From the NCBI GenBank assembly GCA_000828075.3, contig JXCB02000006.1:31614-95613 (forward strand): a stretch of 64,000 nt of DNA, read 5' to 3'. Under the pieces are notes generated by a model. It made no database searches and was not told the DNA's origin. It was given only the letters and a program-made list of their open reading frames with translations. Below are positions 23,371 to 31,643 of the stretch, in pieces. This stretch comes from Tolypothrix campylonemoides VB511288 (lineage in GTDB: Bacteria; Cyanobacteriota; Cyanobacteriia; Cyanobacteriales; Nostocaceae). The translations under genes were made by a program, and so were the position numbers. Every line of letters begins with the position of its first letter. Position 1 is the stretch's first letter.

Positions 23371-25887
23371 TCACCTGTGCCGCTTTTCAATCTCCGCCAT
23401 AGGCAACAGCAACGTATCTTCAATTTCCTGTCTGACTTTCCGGCTGATATAACAATCGCTATTCAGACAATCCACAAGCAGCTTATTGGTATCGTAATAC
23501 TGCTGCAATAGTTCCTTTTGTGTATCGGTGAACTGCCAGTCATGTCCTATGTTGCGATGTTCAATCATCAAGGTTCTTAGTTGCTCAGTCCATGCTTGAC
23601 CGTTTGCTTTCCACCAAGCTTTGTATCCCTCGTTATCTTCTTGGCATGGTATTTGAACTTTGAGTTGCAGTAGTAGTCGGTTTAAGTCAAGATTTTCGGT
23701 GCAGTCGATAGCAGCATCAAGACGATGGTTGAGACTACGGTCAAGACAAAGATTCAAAGCAGTATCATCAACATTGGTAATAGTCAAGGCAAAAGTAAGG
23801 ACAAGCGCATAAACAATCGCGTAGTCTACAGCCAGTTTTTCTCCAAAGCTTTTGTAATCACCCTTAGGAGTATCATCACCCCTGACGGTATGGGCAAGAA
23901 CAAGGGCAAAAGTACCTCTGAGCGAAAGAATAAGGCGACCTTCCTTAGAAACATCGGCAAGGGCATTATCATGAGCAAGAGATGGTGCAAGCGCAAGCGC
24001 AAACGCAATTTCAAAATAATACGCCCGGACTACCGCAGGCTTATACTCCACCTCAACTACTCTCACGTTCTCATCCACCCACCCCAAAAAGCGCTGCAAA
24101 TTTTCATCTCCCGCCAACAAAGCATCAATCTTTTGCTTGATCAACCACACCAAATCATCAGCCTTTCGCATCATCGCAGCAGTTAGCAAAAACACCTCTC
24201 GCCAGCGTTTCTCCGTAATATGCTCCACTAAATTTTCCAAAGCAGAATTGGCAACAATTTCCCTAGCAGCGAAATACTCCTGAAATGTCAGGTGAGAAAA
24301 GGAATAGATGCCCTTTGCCCGTTCCACTAGTAGCCCATGCTGCCCTTCAATCGACTTTAAAACGGCTTCGCTGTCCAGTTCCAATTCCTTCGGCTCAGTA
24401 CTAGCATCTCGTAAATTGCGGATGAAGTCAGCGATGTATGTCTCAACCATCTTTTGCTTAAAAAAATAGTCCTTCTGCTCAAAAGTGGTCAGGGCAATTT
24501 GACTCAGCAAATCTTCCTTGCGCTGCAAAGACAGGTTTTTATAAACCTGATCCCGCTCAATGTTGCGTTTAGCATCCCATTTTTTCAGCAACACATCCAA
24601 CCCTTCTTTGTGAAGCTCAGAACGATTTGCTGGAAAGTTTCCTGCTTCGCCAAACACCAAACAAAGCATGGTCAGCAGCAGAGGATTGGTTGCCAGTTCT
24701 TGAATTGGCTTGTTCTGTTCCAGTTTTTGGATGAAGCGTTCAGCTTTACCGCCCTTAGTCCCCCCAAAGCGGGGGGAAAAATTAAGCTCCCTCCCCGAAG
24801 CGGGGAGGGTTGGGGAGGGGTTCTCTTGCGACCTAAACCAGTTTTGGGCAAAAATGGCGATTTGCTCATTGTCAAAATCTGCCACTTCCACCTCGGTGAA
24901 CCGTTCAAAGGTGTATTCCTTGGCAGCAATGCGACAGGTGATCACAAACTGATTAGTGTGAAACTGGTCGGAAATCTCTAAAATTTGCCTTAATACCCGC
25001 TTTGTATCTTCTTCCCGGACTTCATCCAACCCATCCAGCAACACCAATGCCCGACCTTCCTGCAAAATCCTCTGTATGGGTAACTCTTGTGGGGTGGACA
25101 TCTTGTCCGCCCTAGTTTTCGGACGGGCAAGATGCCCATCCCACAAGGAGAGGTAAGTCAACAAATCAGGTTGACCAGGTGTTTCCGCAAAGTCCTTAAG
25201 GGTGATAAACAAGGGAACTCGGTTTGCCTGAAAAAGCCCCTCGATGCATTGCATCGCCAAATACTTCAAAAACGTGGTTTTTCCCGCTCCCGGTTTACCC
25301 AACACCATCAGCTTGCTGTAACGCTTTACCGCCTCCAGTCCCGGTACTCGCTCCTCACTCACCCTGCTGAGTCCAAACCGCTCAAAGTCCTCCACGTCAC
25401 AGTTTTGCAACAGTTCCGCGATTTCCAGTCGCCTACGTCCCGTGATTTTCTTCAAGATATTGACATTGGTGTAGATACCCCGTTCTCCAGTCAACTCAAT
25501 AGGCTGGGTCATATCTAGCACCCGCATGGTTCCACACCGTTCTTTGATGCTGAGTTTGACCTGTTCGCGGATTTCTTCAACTAGGGTATCGATCGCATTT
25601 TCCGAAACATCAGAAGTTAAGCAACCAGAAGGCTGATACTGTGCGTATCGTTTGCTCAGATACTCCCGCAAGCGGTTTTCTTTAATAGGACCACTGCCAC
25701 TGATGCTGAATTTCTTGTATATTCCTGTTAGGCAACTACCAAGATTACTGTCGGAGATGTTAAGCGCTTGAGTTATTTGGACTCGACTTTTACCACGACC
25801 AAATATTTCCAGAAATACTTCCTTTTCTCTTTTCGACAATTCGCCATATTCGTTCAGTTGCGTGAGGAAGTCTTCTGGTAACGACAT
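23371..25887 (-). CDS. HTH-NACHT STAND NTPase with two in-frame repeat insertions
   Basis: An 838-residue protein. The N-terminus (about 1-75) carries a LuxR/GerE-like HTH (LSKREKEVFLEIFGRGKSR, QALNISDSNLGSCLTGIYKK). A linker CGTMRVLDMTQPIELTGERG is shared with the NACHT protein at 7367. NACHT motifs are LGKPGAGKTTFLKYL (Walker A), ALVLLDGLDEV (Walker B) and TNPLLLTMLCLVF. The C-terminus ends with SDCYISRKVRQEIEDTLLLP. Two places differ from the paralogue: about 20 extra residues near 246-268 and about 25 near 350-375, both encoded by intergenic-type repeats (25086-25147 and 24751-24822) that keep the frame. The second lies before the winged-helix region, the first just before Walker B. Defence or signalling is inference. 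Confidence 0.88.
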   Translation of the reverse strand: MSLPEDFLTQLNEYGELSKREKEVFLEIFGRGKSRVQITQALNISDSNLGSCLTGIYKKFSISGSGPIKENRLREYLSKRYAQYQPSGCLTSDVSENAIDTLVEEIREQVKLSIKERCGTMRVLDMTQPIELTGERGIYTNVNILKKITGRRRLEIAELLQNCDVEDFERFGLSRVSEERVPGLEAVKRYSKLMVLGKPGAGKTTFLKYLAMQCIEGLFQANRVPLFITLKDFAETPGQPDLLTYLSLWDGHLARPKTRADKMSTPQELPIQRILQEGRALVLLDGLDEVREEDTKRVLRQILEISDQFHTNQFVITCRIAAKEYTFERFTEVEVADFDNEQIAIFAQNWFRSQENPSPTLPASGRELNFSPRFGGTKGGKAERFIQKLEQNKPIQELATNPLLLTMLCLVFGEAGNFPANRSELHKEGLDVLLKKWDAKRNIERDQVYKNLSLQRKEDLLSQIALTTFEQKDYFFKQKMVETYIADFIRNLRDASTEPKELELDSEAVLKSIEGQHGLLVERAKGIYSFSHLTFQEYFAAREIVANSALENLVEHITEKRWREVFLLTAAMMRKADDLVWLIKQKIDALLAGDENLQRFLGWVDENVRVVEVEYKPAVVRAYYFEIAFALALAPSLAHDNALADVSKEGRLILSLRGTFALVLAHTVRGDDTPKGDYKSFGEKLAVDYAIVYALVLTFALTITNVDDTALNLCLDRSLNHRLDAAIDCTENLDLNRLLLQLKVQIPCQEDNEGYKAWWKANGQAWTEQLRTLMIEHRNIGHDWQFTDTQKELLQQYYDTNKLLVDCLNSDCYISRKVRQEIEDTLLLPMAEIEKRHR
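24751..24822. repeat. GC-rich palindromic repeats inside the NACHT gene
   Basis: Two hairpins lie side by side: CCCCCC-AAAGC-GGGGGG (24761-24776) and CTCCCTCCCC-GAAG-CGGGGAGGG followed by TTGGGGAGGGG. They match the usual intergenic CCCCTCCCCGAAGCGGGGAGGGG repeats of this group. They encode the extra NPSPTLPASGRELNFSPRFG stretch. Confidence 0.75.
25086..25147. repeat. 62-bp inverted repeat inside the NACHT gene
   Basis: Arms CTTGTGGGGTGGACATCTTG and the complement of CAAGATGCCCATCCCACAAG pair around a CCGCCCTAGTTTTCGGACGG centre. A half copy of the same repeat lies between genes at about 9957-9985. Here it encodes WDGHLARPKTRADKMSTPQE just before the Walker B strand. Confidence 0.8.
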
Positions 25888-25950
25888 ATACCTTATCTAA
25901 AATCGCCTCAAAGTTCAGTTTAGCTAAGTTTTATGGCAATTTCACCCTCA

Positions 25951-25990
25951 GTCAAGATAAGTCAAACTAAGTCAGTGCAAGTCAAATAAA
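25951..25990. promoter_or_regulatory. Ten-base phased GTCARNNNAA array upstream of the NACHT gene
   Basis: Four adjacent 10-bp units: GTCAAGATAA, GTCAAACTAA, GTCAGTGCAA, GTCAAATAAA. The array lies 64 bp upstream of the NACHT start (25887, minus strand) and in a 159-bp divergent spacer, so it could be an operator array. The regular 10-bp spacing is seen directly; the binding role is inference. A further CAGTCAAG lies at about 26023. Confidence 0.6.
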
Positions 25991-26046
25991 TAACTACAAA
26001 AGAAAATTGCGACAGTGAACTCAGTCAAGTTACTGAGGCGATCGCA

Positions 26047-26265
26047 ATGCTGGAAATAATCATTAATAAATCTGTTGAAATTATTCTTGGTCTGCTACTA
26101 GAGAAGTTTTGGGAATGGGTGCTAAAAGAGCGCAACCTCAAACGCCTCAACCTCTTGCTGAAAAAGCAGATTCTCTTCATCTACTTCCATTGGGTTTTGC
26201 TCAAAACACCGCTAAAATCTTTACCTGAGCAACCACAACAGCATGATACTCAAACAGGTGGATAA
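26047..26265 (+). CDS. Short hydrophobic/basic protein, possible gene fragment
   Basis: A 72-residue frame beginning MLEIIINKSVEIILGLLLEK followed by FWEWVLKERN and a basic segment. The first 25 residues form an amphipathic hydrophobic helix like those at the start of some cyanobacterial STAND or TPR proteins. The C-terminal tail (PEQPQQHDTQTGG) looks uninformative. It could be the 5' remnant of a longer immune-type gene next to the NACHT gene, or a chance ORF. The family is not recognised. Confidence 0.3.
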   Translation: MLEIIINKSVEIILGLLLEKFWEWVLKERNLKRLNLLLKKQILFIYFHWVLLKTPLKSLPEQPQQHDTQTGG

Positions 26266-26693
26266 TATTGCAAAAGGGAGAGATAGCAAGGGGCTAAAGC
26301 TGTTTTTCTTGTGGATGGGCGTCTCACCCCTTTTACACTGTCCAATCCACAACAGCAATATTGTATGAAAGCCGGAGTCTAGAACAAGAGTCACTCTTTT
26401 CCAAGTAATTTTACTTAAAATTGGCTACCTGACTTACTGCTACAAAAATCGTAACCTTTATCGCCTGTGTGTTGTTCTAAAATTCTACGAGCCATGATTT
26501 AATTAGCTTGTCATTATTTCTGGCAAACAGGAGCAGCATTCAACCTCTAAAAAAATAAAGACTAAGTTGAGAAAATTTTAGAGTAAAAAATGTTTCCTCC
26601 GTAGGAAGTCAACTTAAGTAAAAAATGACAAAAATAATACAAGTCTAGCTTTGTATACACTCATCTAGTTTTACTGCATCTCTTCTATGCTGT
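26266..26693. other. Intergenic region, nothing assigned
   Basis: About 430 bp upstream of the REC-histidine kinase gene. No ORF with coding character, tRNA or strong inverted repeat was recognised. It presumably holds the promoter of the downstream kinase gene. Confidence 0.5.
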
Positions 26694-27791
26694 ATGTCTA
26701 AATCTTCTAACTCTGATAAAATTCTGGTTGTAGATGATTCTCCTGATAATGTCTTTCTAATTAAAACCATTTTGGAGGAAGAAGGCTACACAGTTAGCAC
26801 GGCAGAAAATGGCGCTTCAGCATTGGCACAGATTGAAACATCGGCTTGTGACTTAGTGTTACTAGATCTGATGATGCCAGGTATAGATGGTTATGAAGTT
26901 ACCAAGCGCATCCGCCAAAATATGGCATTGCCATTTATCCCAATTTTGCTCATTACCGCCCATGACTCACCTAACGTTGCTCAAGGATTAGATTTGGGTG
27001 CTGACGATTTTATCCGCAAACCTGTCACCGTAGATGAATTGCTGGCGCGAGTGCGATCGCTCCTTCGTCTCAAGCATAGTATAGATGAACGCGATGAAAT
27101 CGCCCGCCAACGGCAAGATTTTGTCTCTCGCCTCACCCACGACTTACGCACACCCCTAGTCGCAGCGGATCGGATGCTGTTGCTGTTTCAGGAGGGTGCT
27201 TTGGGAAATCTGTCAGATCAAATGCAGGAAGTCATAGAGATTATGGCTCGCAGTAACAGCAACCTGCTGGCTATGGTAAATACCTTGCTAGAAGTTTATC
27301 GCTTTGAAGCAGGTCGCAAAACCCTGGCGTTTCAACCCGTTAATCTCACCCAGTTACTAGAAGAAGTCTCTGAAGAATTAAGTTCTTTAGCAGCACAAAA
27401 GGAACTTGCAGTCAATTTGGATTTGGGTGAGGAGTCAGGGATCAGTAAAGTTATGGGCGATCGCCTAGAACTGCATCGGCTATTCACTAATCTTATAGGT
27501 AATGCTATCAAATTTACCGATACCGGATCAGTGACCATTCGCATTACGCCAGCAACTGCTTCAGATGAATATATTACCGTTGAAGTAGCAGATACAGGTC
27601 CAGGTATTCCTCTTGAAGAACAAGCAACTTTATTTGAACGATTTCGCCAAGGAAGTCACAAGAGTTCTGGTAGTGGCTTAGGACTGTACCTTTCTCGCCG
27701 AATTGTCGAAGCACATCAAGGCACTATTCTCATGAATTCAGAAGTCGGCAAAGGGAGTGTGTTCACAGTATGTTTGCCTATCAAACAGTAA
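26694..27791 (+). CDS. Response regulator-histidine kinase hybrid (REC-HisKA-HATPase)
   Basis: A 365-residue protein. The receiver domain at about 8-125 has ILVVDDSPDN, the phospho-acceptor Asp in LVLLDLMMPGIDG (about residue 59), Thr/Ala in LITAHD and Lys in FIRKPV. HisKA follows at about 140-210 with the phospho-His in SRLTHDLRTPL, then HATPase with N-box FTNLIGNAIKF, G1 VADTGPGIP and G2 GSGLGLYLSRRIVEAH. All catalytic residues are present. Proteins with an N-terminal REC followed by a kinase act as phosphorelay intermediates or signal-modulated kinases in cyanobacteria. No sensor or membrane domain is present, so it is cytoplasmic. It stands alone; partners are unknown. Confidence 0.93.
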   Translation: MSKSSNSDKILVVDDSPDNVFLIKTILEEEGYTVSTAENGASALAQIETSACDLVLLDLMMPGIDGYEVTKRIRQNMALPFIPILLITAHDSPNVAQGLDLGADDFIRKPVTVDELLARVRSLLRLKHSIDERDEIARQRQDFVSRLTHDLRTPLVAADRMLLLFQEGALGNLSDQMQEVIEIMARSNSNLLAMVNTLLEVYRFEAGRKTLAFQPVNLTQLLEEVSEELSSLAAQKELAVNLDLGEESGISKVMGDRLELHRLFTNLIGNAIKFTDTGSVTIRITPATASDEYITVEVADTGPGIPLEEQATLFERFRQGSHKSSGSGLGLYLSRRIVEAHQGTILMNSEVGKGSVFTVCLPIKQ

Positions 27792-28329
27792 TTATTATCG
27801 GTTATTCGAGATTAGTTATAAATAAGATATGGGCAAACAGCCCACCGTCACCAAAATAGCGCTAAGTACTACACTTCTTGCAAAAGTATGATTAATGGAT
27901 ATTTCAAACCACAGATGGACACAGATGCACACAGATAATTAACGAGTGTTAATCTGTGTGCATCTGTGGTTTCATTTTCATCCAATTGACTTTTGTAAGA
28001 AGTTTAGTGAGTACCGAGTATTGAATGAGATAAAGGAAACTAGGGGAAATTCACATCTTCCACCAAGCTTTAAAACCCTTCTTTTCTGCCCCCTCCTCGC
28101 TTGCGGTGAGACCAGTGCTGCAGGAGGGTTTCCCTCCGCAGGCAACTGGCGTAAGCGCAAGCGCACGCCTGACGGCGAACGCGTAGCGTGCCGAAGGCAT
28201 ACCCGAAGGGGGAGGGGGTTGGGGGGTGGGGTGCATTCCGGTGAGGGAAATTTACTCAGTATTCATAGCTTAGAACTTAGGGCTTAACTGCTGAAGGGTG
28301 GGTTAATTTTAGCTAGCAAGGACAAAAAG
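27792..28329. other. Repeat-rich intergenic region
   Basis: No gene. At about 27904-27972 there is a long inverted repeat: left arm AAACCACAGATGGACACAGATG...CACACAGAT and right arm ATCTGTGTGCATCTGTGGTTT around a short centre; the left arm has an extra ACACAGATG. At about 28110-28240 is a mosaic of GC-rich repeats (GCAGGAGGGTTTCCCTCCGC, GGCGAACGCGTAGCGTGCCG, GGGGGAGGGGGTTGGGGGG) of the same kinds seen at 10270, 37150 and 46200. It ends before the aldehyde dehydrogenase gene. Confidence 0.55.
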
Positions 28330-29709
28330 ATGATTGCTCAAGAATTATCAATTACCGATATCATCCGCAAACAGCGTGATTTTTTTAAGACTGGTCAGAC
28401 AAAAGACATTCATTTCCGACTTGAACAACTGAAAACTTTAAAACAAGTAGTTACTGAAAATAAAGAAGCGATTATCAACGCACTAAAAGCGGATTTGAAG
28501 AAACCAGAATTTGAAAGTTATGCTACAGAAATTGGAACACTCCTAGAAATTGACCATGCTATCAAACATATCAAAACTTGGACTAAACCTCAGAAAGCAC
28601 CAGTTTCCCTGCAACTATTTCCTGGTTCAGCAAAAATTTATCCTGAACCGTTAGGAGTGGTTTTAATTATTGCTCCTTGGAACTATCCATTTCAATTAAT
28701 TATCTTACCATTACTAGGTGCCATTGCCGCAGGCAACTGTGCCATTCTCAAACCTTCAGAACTTGCACCCCACACCTCTCGTCTTTTAAGTCAGATGATG
28801 GAAAAATATTTCGAGCCAGCATATATTGCGGTCATCGAAGGAGGTGTGCAAACAAGTCAACAATTACTAGCAGAAAAATTTGACCATATCTTTTTTACTG
28901 GTGGTACAGCTGTAGGCAAAATAGTCATGGAAGCAGCTGCCAAAAACCTGACACCTGTCACTTTGGAATTGGGGGGCAAAAGTCCTTGTATCGTAGATTC
29001 TGATATTCATCTCGAACACACCGCCAGACGCATTACTTGGGGAAAGTTTCTCAACGCTGGACAAACTTGTATCGCACCTGACTATATTTTAGTTGATAAA
29101 AAAATTAAACAAAATTTGTTAAATGAAATTCAAAAACGTCTGCAAGAATTTTATGGAAACAATCCTGCCAAAAGTTCTGATTATGCAAGGATTATCCATC
29201 AAAAACATTTTGACAGGTTAGTTAGTTTCTTGAAAAATGGCGAAATTCGCATTGGCGGAGAAACTAATCCTTCAGACCTTTATATTGCTCCCACAGTGGT
29301 TGATAATGTCTCCTTGACAGACTCGGTAATGCAAGAAGAAATTTTTGGTCCAATTCTTCCTGTGATTGAATACACAGATATAACAGAAGCGATCGCCCTA
29401 ATTAACTCTAAACCAAAACCCTTAGCTTTGTACTTATTTTCTAATAACAAAAACCTGCAACAACGAGTCTTGCAGGAAACTTCATCCGGTGGAGTTTGTA
29501 TTAACGACACAGTCATGCAGTATGCTGTTTCATCTTTACCATTTGGCGGTGTGGGTGATAGCGGAATTGGTAAGTATCACGGTAAATTCAGCTTTGACAC
29601 TTTTTCCCATTACAAAAGTGTCTTGCATAATCCCTTCTGGCTCGATTTAAAATGGCGATATGCTCCTTACAAAGGTAAGTTGCCTCTACTGAAGCGACTG
29701 ATTGGTTAG
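28330..29709 (+). CDS. Aldehyde dehydrogenase (class 3, fatty-aldehyde type)
   Basis: A 459-residue NAD(P)-dependent aldehyde dehydrogenase. It has IAPWNYPFQLIILPLLGAIA (cofactor entry), FFTGGTAVGK (about residues 194-203), the general base Glu in LELGGKSP (about 217) and the nucleophile Cys in NAGQTCIAPDY (about 251). The C-terminal PFGGVGDSGIGKYHG and FSHYKSVL are typical of class 3 enzymes. The length and the hydrophobic C-terminal tail match cyanobacterial enzymes such as AldE, which oxidise long-chain fatty aldehydes to fatty acids. The exact substrate is not provable here. AAAAAGATG forms the start; a weak AAGGA lies 8 bp before it. Confidence 0.93.
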   Translation: MIAQELSITDIIRKQRDFFKTGQTKDIHFRLEQLKTLKQVVTENKEAIINALKADLKKPEFESYATEIGTLLEIDHAIKHIKTWTKPQKAPVSLQLFPGSAKIYPEPLGVVLIIAPWNYPFQLIILPLLGAIAAGNCAILKPSELAPHTSRLLSQMMEKYFEPAYIAVIEGGVQTSQQLLAEKFDHIFFTGGTAVGKIVMEAAAKNLTPVTLELGGKSPCIVDSDIHLEHTARRITWGKFLNAGQTCIAPDYILVDKKIKQNLLNEIQKRLQEFYGNNPAKSSDYARIIHQKHFDRLVSFLKNGEIRIGGETNPSDLYIAPTVVDNVSLTDSVMQEEIFGPILPVIEYTDITEAIALINSKPKPLALYLFSNNKNLQQRVLQETSSGGVCINDTVMQYAVSSLPFGGVGDSGIGKYHGKFSFDTFSHYKSVLHNPFWLDLKWRYAPYKGKLPLLKRLIG

Positions 29710-29792
29710 AGTAAGTAGGCTGGTAGGGTGGGAATTGCCCTCCTTACCCTCCATCTATCGGCACTTATTACCAATAGAACAAGTATTTCATT

Positions 29793-30491
29793 ATGAATGA
29801 TGACTACGTTGTACAGCAAAAAAAAATTATCCAACAGATGAAGGATAGTATTCACCAAGGGCAAAGTAAATCGAGCATTGTTGAGATGCAAAGTGATTAT
29901 GAAAACGATGACCAAACTTGTTTAACATCAGTGGCTTTTACTTCCAAAGATATTGCCAAAATAATATTAGAAAAAATAATTGAACCATTAAAAAGCTCAG
30001 ACCCTAACCATTTCTATTATTCGAGTGAATTACTCCACTTAACTATTAAAAATTTGCGAACTATACATAATCCCTCTCTTTTTAATGAGGAAGATGTAGT
30101 TAAAGCTCATCAATTATTTAATCAAATAATTCCAACTTTTCAATCGTTCAATTTTAGTTTTGAAGGTTTAATTTTGTTTCCAACGAGTGTTGCTCTGTTA
30201 GGGTATTGTAATGATACCCTCAGAAAATTAGTTCAAACATTAGATTTTGGCTTAAGAGAAATAGGCGTACCAGATAATAAAAAATATATTTCTGATACTA
30301 TATTTTTTGGAAACATGACCTTATGTAGATTTACACATGAGCCGAGTTCCTCATTTCAAAATAAAGTCAAAGAATTGGAAAATATTTATATTGGGGAAAT
30401 GCCTGTTACTGAAATTAGCCTGATCACATGCAACGCTGTTTGTCATTCCAAAACCAGAAAAGTTATAGGTACTTATAAATTAAGCCAGTAG
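29793..30491 (+). CDS. 2H phosphoesterase (2'-5' RNA ligase-like) with an altered second motif
   Basis: A 232-residue protein. After an N-terminal helical part (about 1-40), the fold of LigT/2H proteins appears: the first catalytic motif is in SELLHLTIKNL (HxTx, about residue 90) and the second in GNMTLCRFTHEPS (about 175), where the expected His is Asn (NMTL). C-terminal ISLITCNAVCHSKTRKVIGT matches the closing strands. Active 2H enzymes need both His residues to act on cyclic phosphodiesters, so this protein may be inactive or a binding version. It stands downstream of the aldehyde dehydrogenase (83 bp) in the same direction. A/T-rich codon use suggests a different origin from its neighbours. 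Confidence 0.6.
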   Translation: MNDDYVVQQKKIIQQMKDSIHQGQSKSSIVEMQSDYENDDQTCLTSVAFTSKDIAKIILEKIIEPLKSSDPNHFYYSSELLHLTIKNLRTIHNPSLFNEEDVVKAHQLFNQIIPTFQSFNFSFEGLILFPTSVALLGYCNDTLRKLVQTLDFGLREIGVPDNKKYISDTIFFGNMTLCRFTHEPSSSFQNKVKELENIYIGEMPVTEISLITCNAVCHSKTRKVIGTYKLSQ

Positions 30492-30716
30492 ATAGAGCAT
30501 AGCCCCACCTACTTAGTCAAGTCTAAAACCCAAAACCACCAGCCCTTTCAAGGTGGGTAAAAATTTTGGTCAAGGAATTCTCTTTAACCTCTTTACTCTG
30601 TGTTCTCTGTGTCTCTGTGGTTAAATTAATAACTTAATAAACCGCTGAGACGCTCCAGACCACAGAGAGGAAAGAAGAAATTTTACGAGTCACCTTGAAA
30701 GGGCTACCCAAAACCA

Positions 30717-31313
30717 CTAACTATATCGTTCCTCCGCCCAGGGTTCGCCACGGCGGTGATAGCCATTGCGTTCCCAAAAGCCCGATACCTCGCGTTCTAG
30801 AAATTCCAAACCATTAATCCACTTGGCACTTTTCCAGGCGTAGAGGTGGGGAACGACAAGCCGCAATGGACCACCATGTTCTGCTGGTAACGGTTCTCCA
30901 AAGACTTTAAAAGCAAAGAAGTTTTCTTCCCGTACAAAGTCTTGCAATGGGAGATTGGTAGTATAGCCACCATAGCAGTGTTCCATAACGTGGACTGCTT
31001 TGGGGTCTACCTCAATGAGTTTCATAAAGTCTGTGACCTTGATCCCAGTCCACTTGACATCAAGTTTCGACCAGCGGGTGACGCAGTGAAAATCTGCTGT
31101 GAATTCGTGCTGCGGAAGCGCCATAAAGTCTGACCAGGTAAAGGTTGCTCCTTTTGCCAAACCCCATACCCGAAACTCCCATTCGTCGATGCTAACTTGC
31201 GGAGTCGCACCGTAAGTTAATACAGGAAATCCCTTGGTCAAGTACTGACCAGGAGGAACGCGATCGCTCTCTTGGCTTGTAGGCTTTTGAAAAAATTTTC
31301 TTACCATAGTCAC
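30717..31313 (-). CDS. Sulfite-oxidase-like molybdopterin protein (YedY/MsrP-like core)
   Basis: A 198-residue protein with the oxidoreductase molybdopterin-binding fold: VLTYGATPQVSIDEWEFRVW, ADFHCVTRWSKLDVKWTGI with the Mo-coordinating Cys, VMEHCYGGYTTNLPLQD, HGGPLRLVVPHLYAWKSAKW and GFWERNGYHRRGEPW. This is the small, single-domain, cytoplasmic form common in cyanobacteria and actinobacteria, without a Tat signal or C-terminal dimer domain. The substrate is unknown. It precedes rpmF (same strand, downstream) but a 403-bp gap separates their starts. The motif with CVTRWS and the HGGPLRL segment make the family call firm. Confidence 0.88.
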   Translation of the reverse strand: MTMVRKFFQKPTSQESDRVPPGQYLTKGFPVLTYGATPQVSIDEWEFRVWGLAKGATFTWSDFMALPQHEFTADFHCVTRWSKLDVKWTGIKVTDFMKLIEVDPKAVHVMEHCYGGYTTNLPLQDFVREENFFAFKVFGEPLPAEHGGPLRLVVPHLYAWKSAKWINGLEFLEREVSGFWERNGYHRRGEPWAEERYS

Positions 31314-31466
31314 AGAAAAATAGCTTTTCTGAAGACAATCTAATTTTTATAGGGTTATTTGTTAATCAGTCAGAGGTGATAGTTAGTCATTAGTCAATAG
31401 TCATTGAGTCAAAGGACTCTAGACTTTTGACTATGGACTCAACCCTGAGGACTTTTAACTTAGGAA

Positions 31467-31643
31467 TTATGATTCCTCTTCTTCCTCTTCTTCAGCAGTT
31501 GGATAGACAAATGTAGAACGTCCAGTCAAAATAGACTTGCCCAGAGAAAGAGCTTTCTGCGCTTCAACTGCGGCTTTGTGCCTCCATGTAGCTCGACGTT
31601 TGTCTCGTTTAGATTTGGATGTTTTCTTCTTTGGAACAGCCAT
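31467..31643 (-). CDS. rpmF: 50S ribosomal protein L32
   Basis: A 58-residue protein from the ATG at 31641-31643; a longer frame upstream (to 31697) is not L32-like. It begins [20 protein letters not shown] and has the basic helix [20 protein letters not shown]. Zinc Cys residues are absent, as in other cyanobacterial L32. The tail ends with an acidic run (EEEEEES) encoded by GAGGAAGA-type codons. It is a structural protein of the large subunit. It lies alone with about 150 bp to the sulfite-oxidase-like gene. Confidence 0.95.
   Translation of the reverse strand: MAVPKKKTSKSKRDKRRATWRHKAAVEAQKALSLGKSILTGRSTFVYPTAEEEEEEES

Noticed and set aside
23725..24186. A 153-residue plus-strand ORF opposite the NACHT gene.
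   Set aside because: It lies wholly antisense to a well-supported NACHT frame and has the Lys/Arg-rich composition of a shadow ORF.
26000..26045. Extra CAGTCAAG copies beyond the four phased units, considered as a CRISPR-like array.
   Set aside because: Units are only 10 bp with no spacers; there are no cas genes, and no repeat-spacer pattern of 25-40 bp was seen anywhere in the window.
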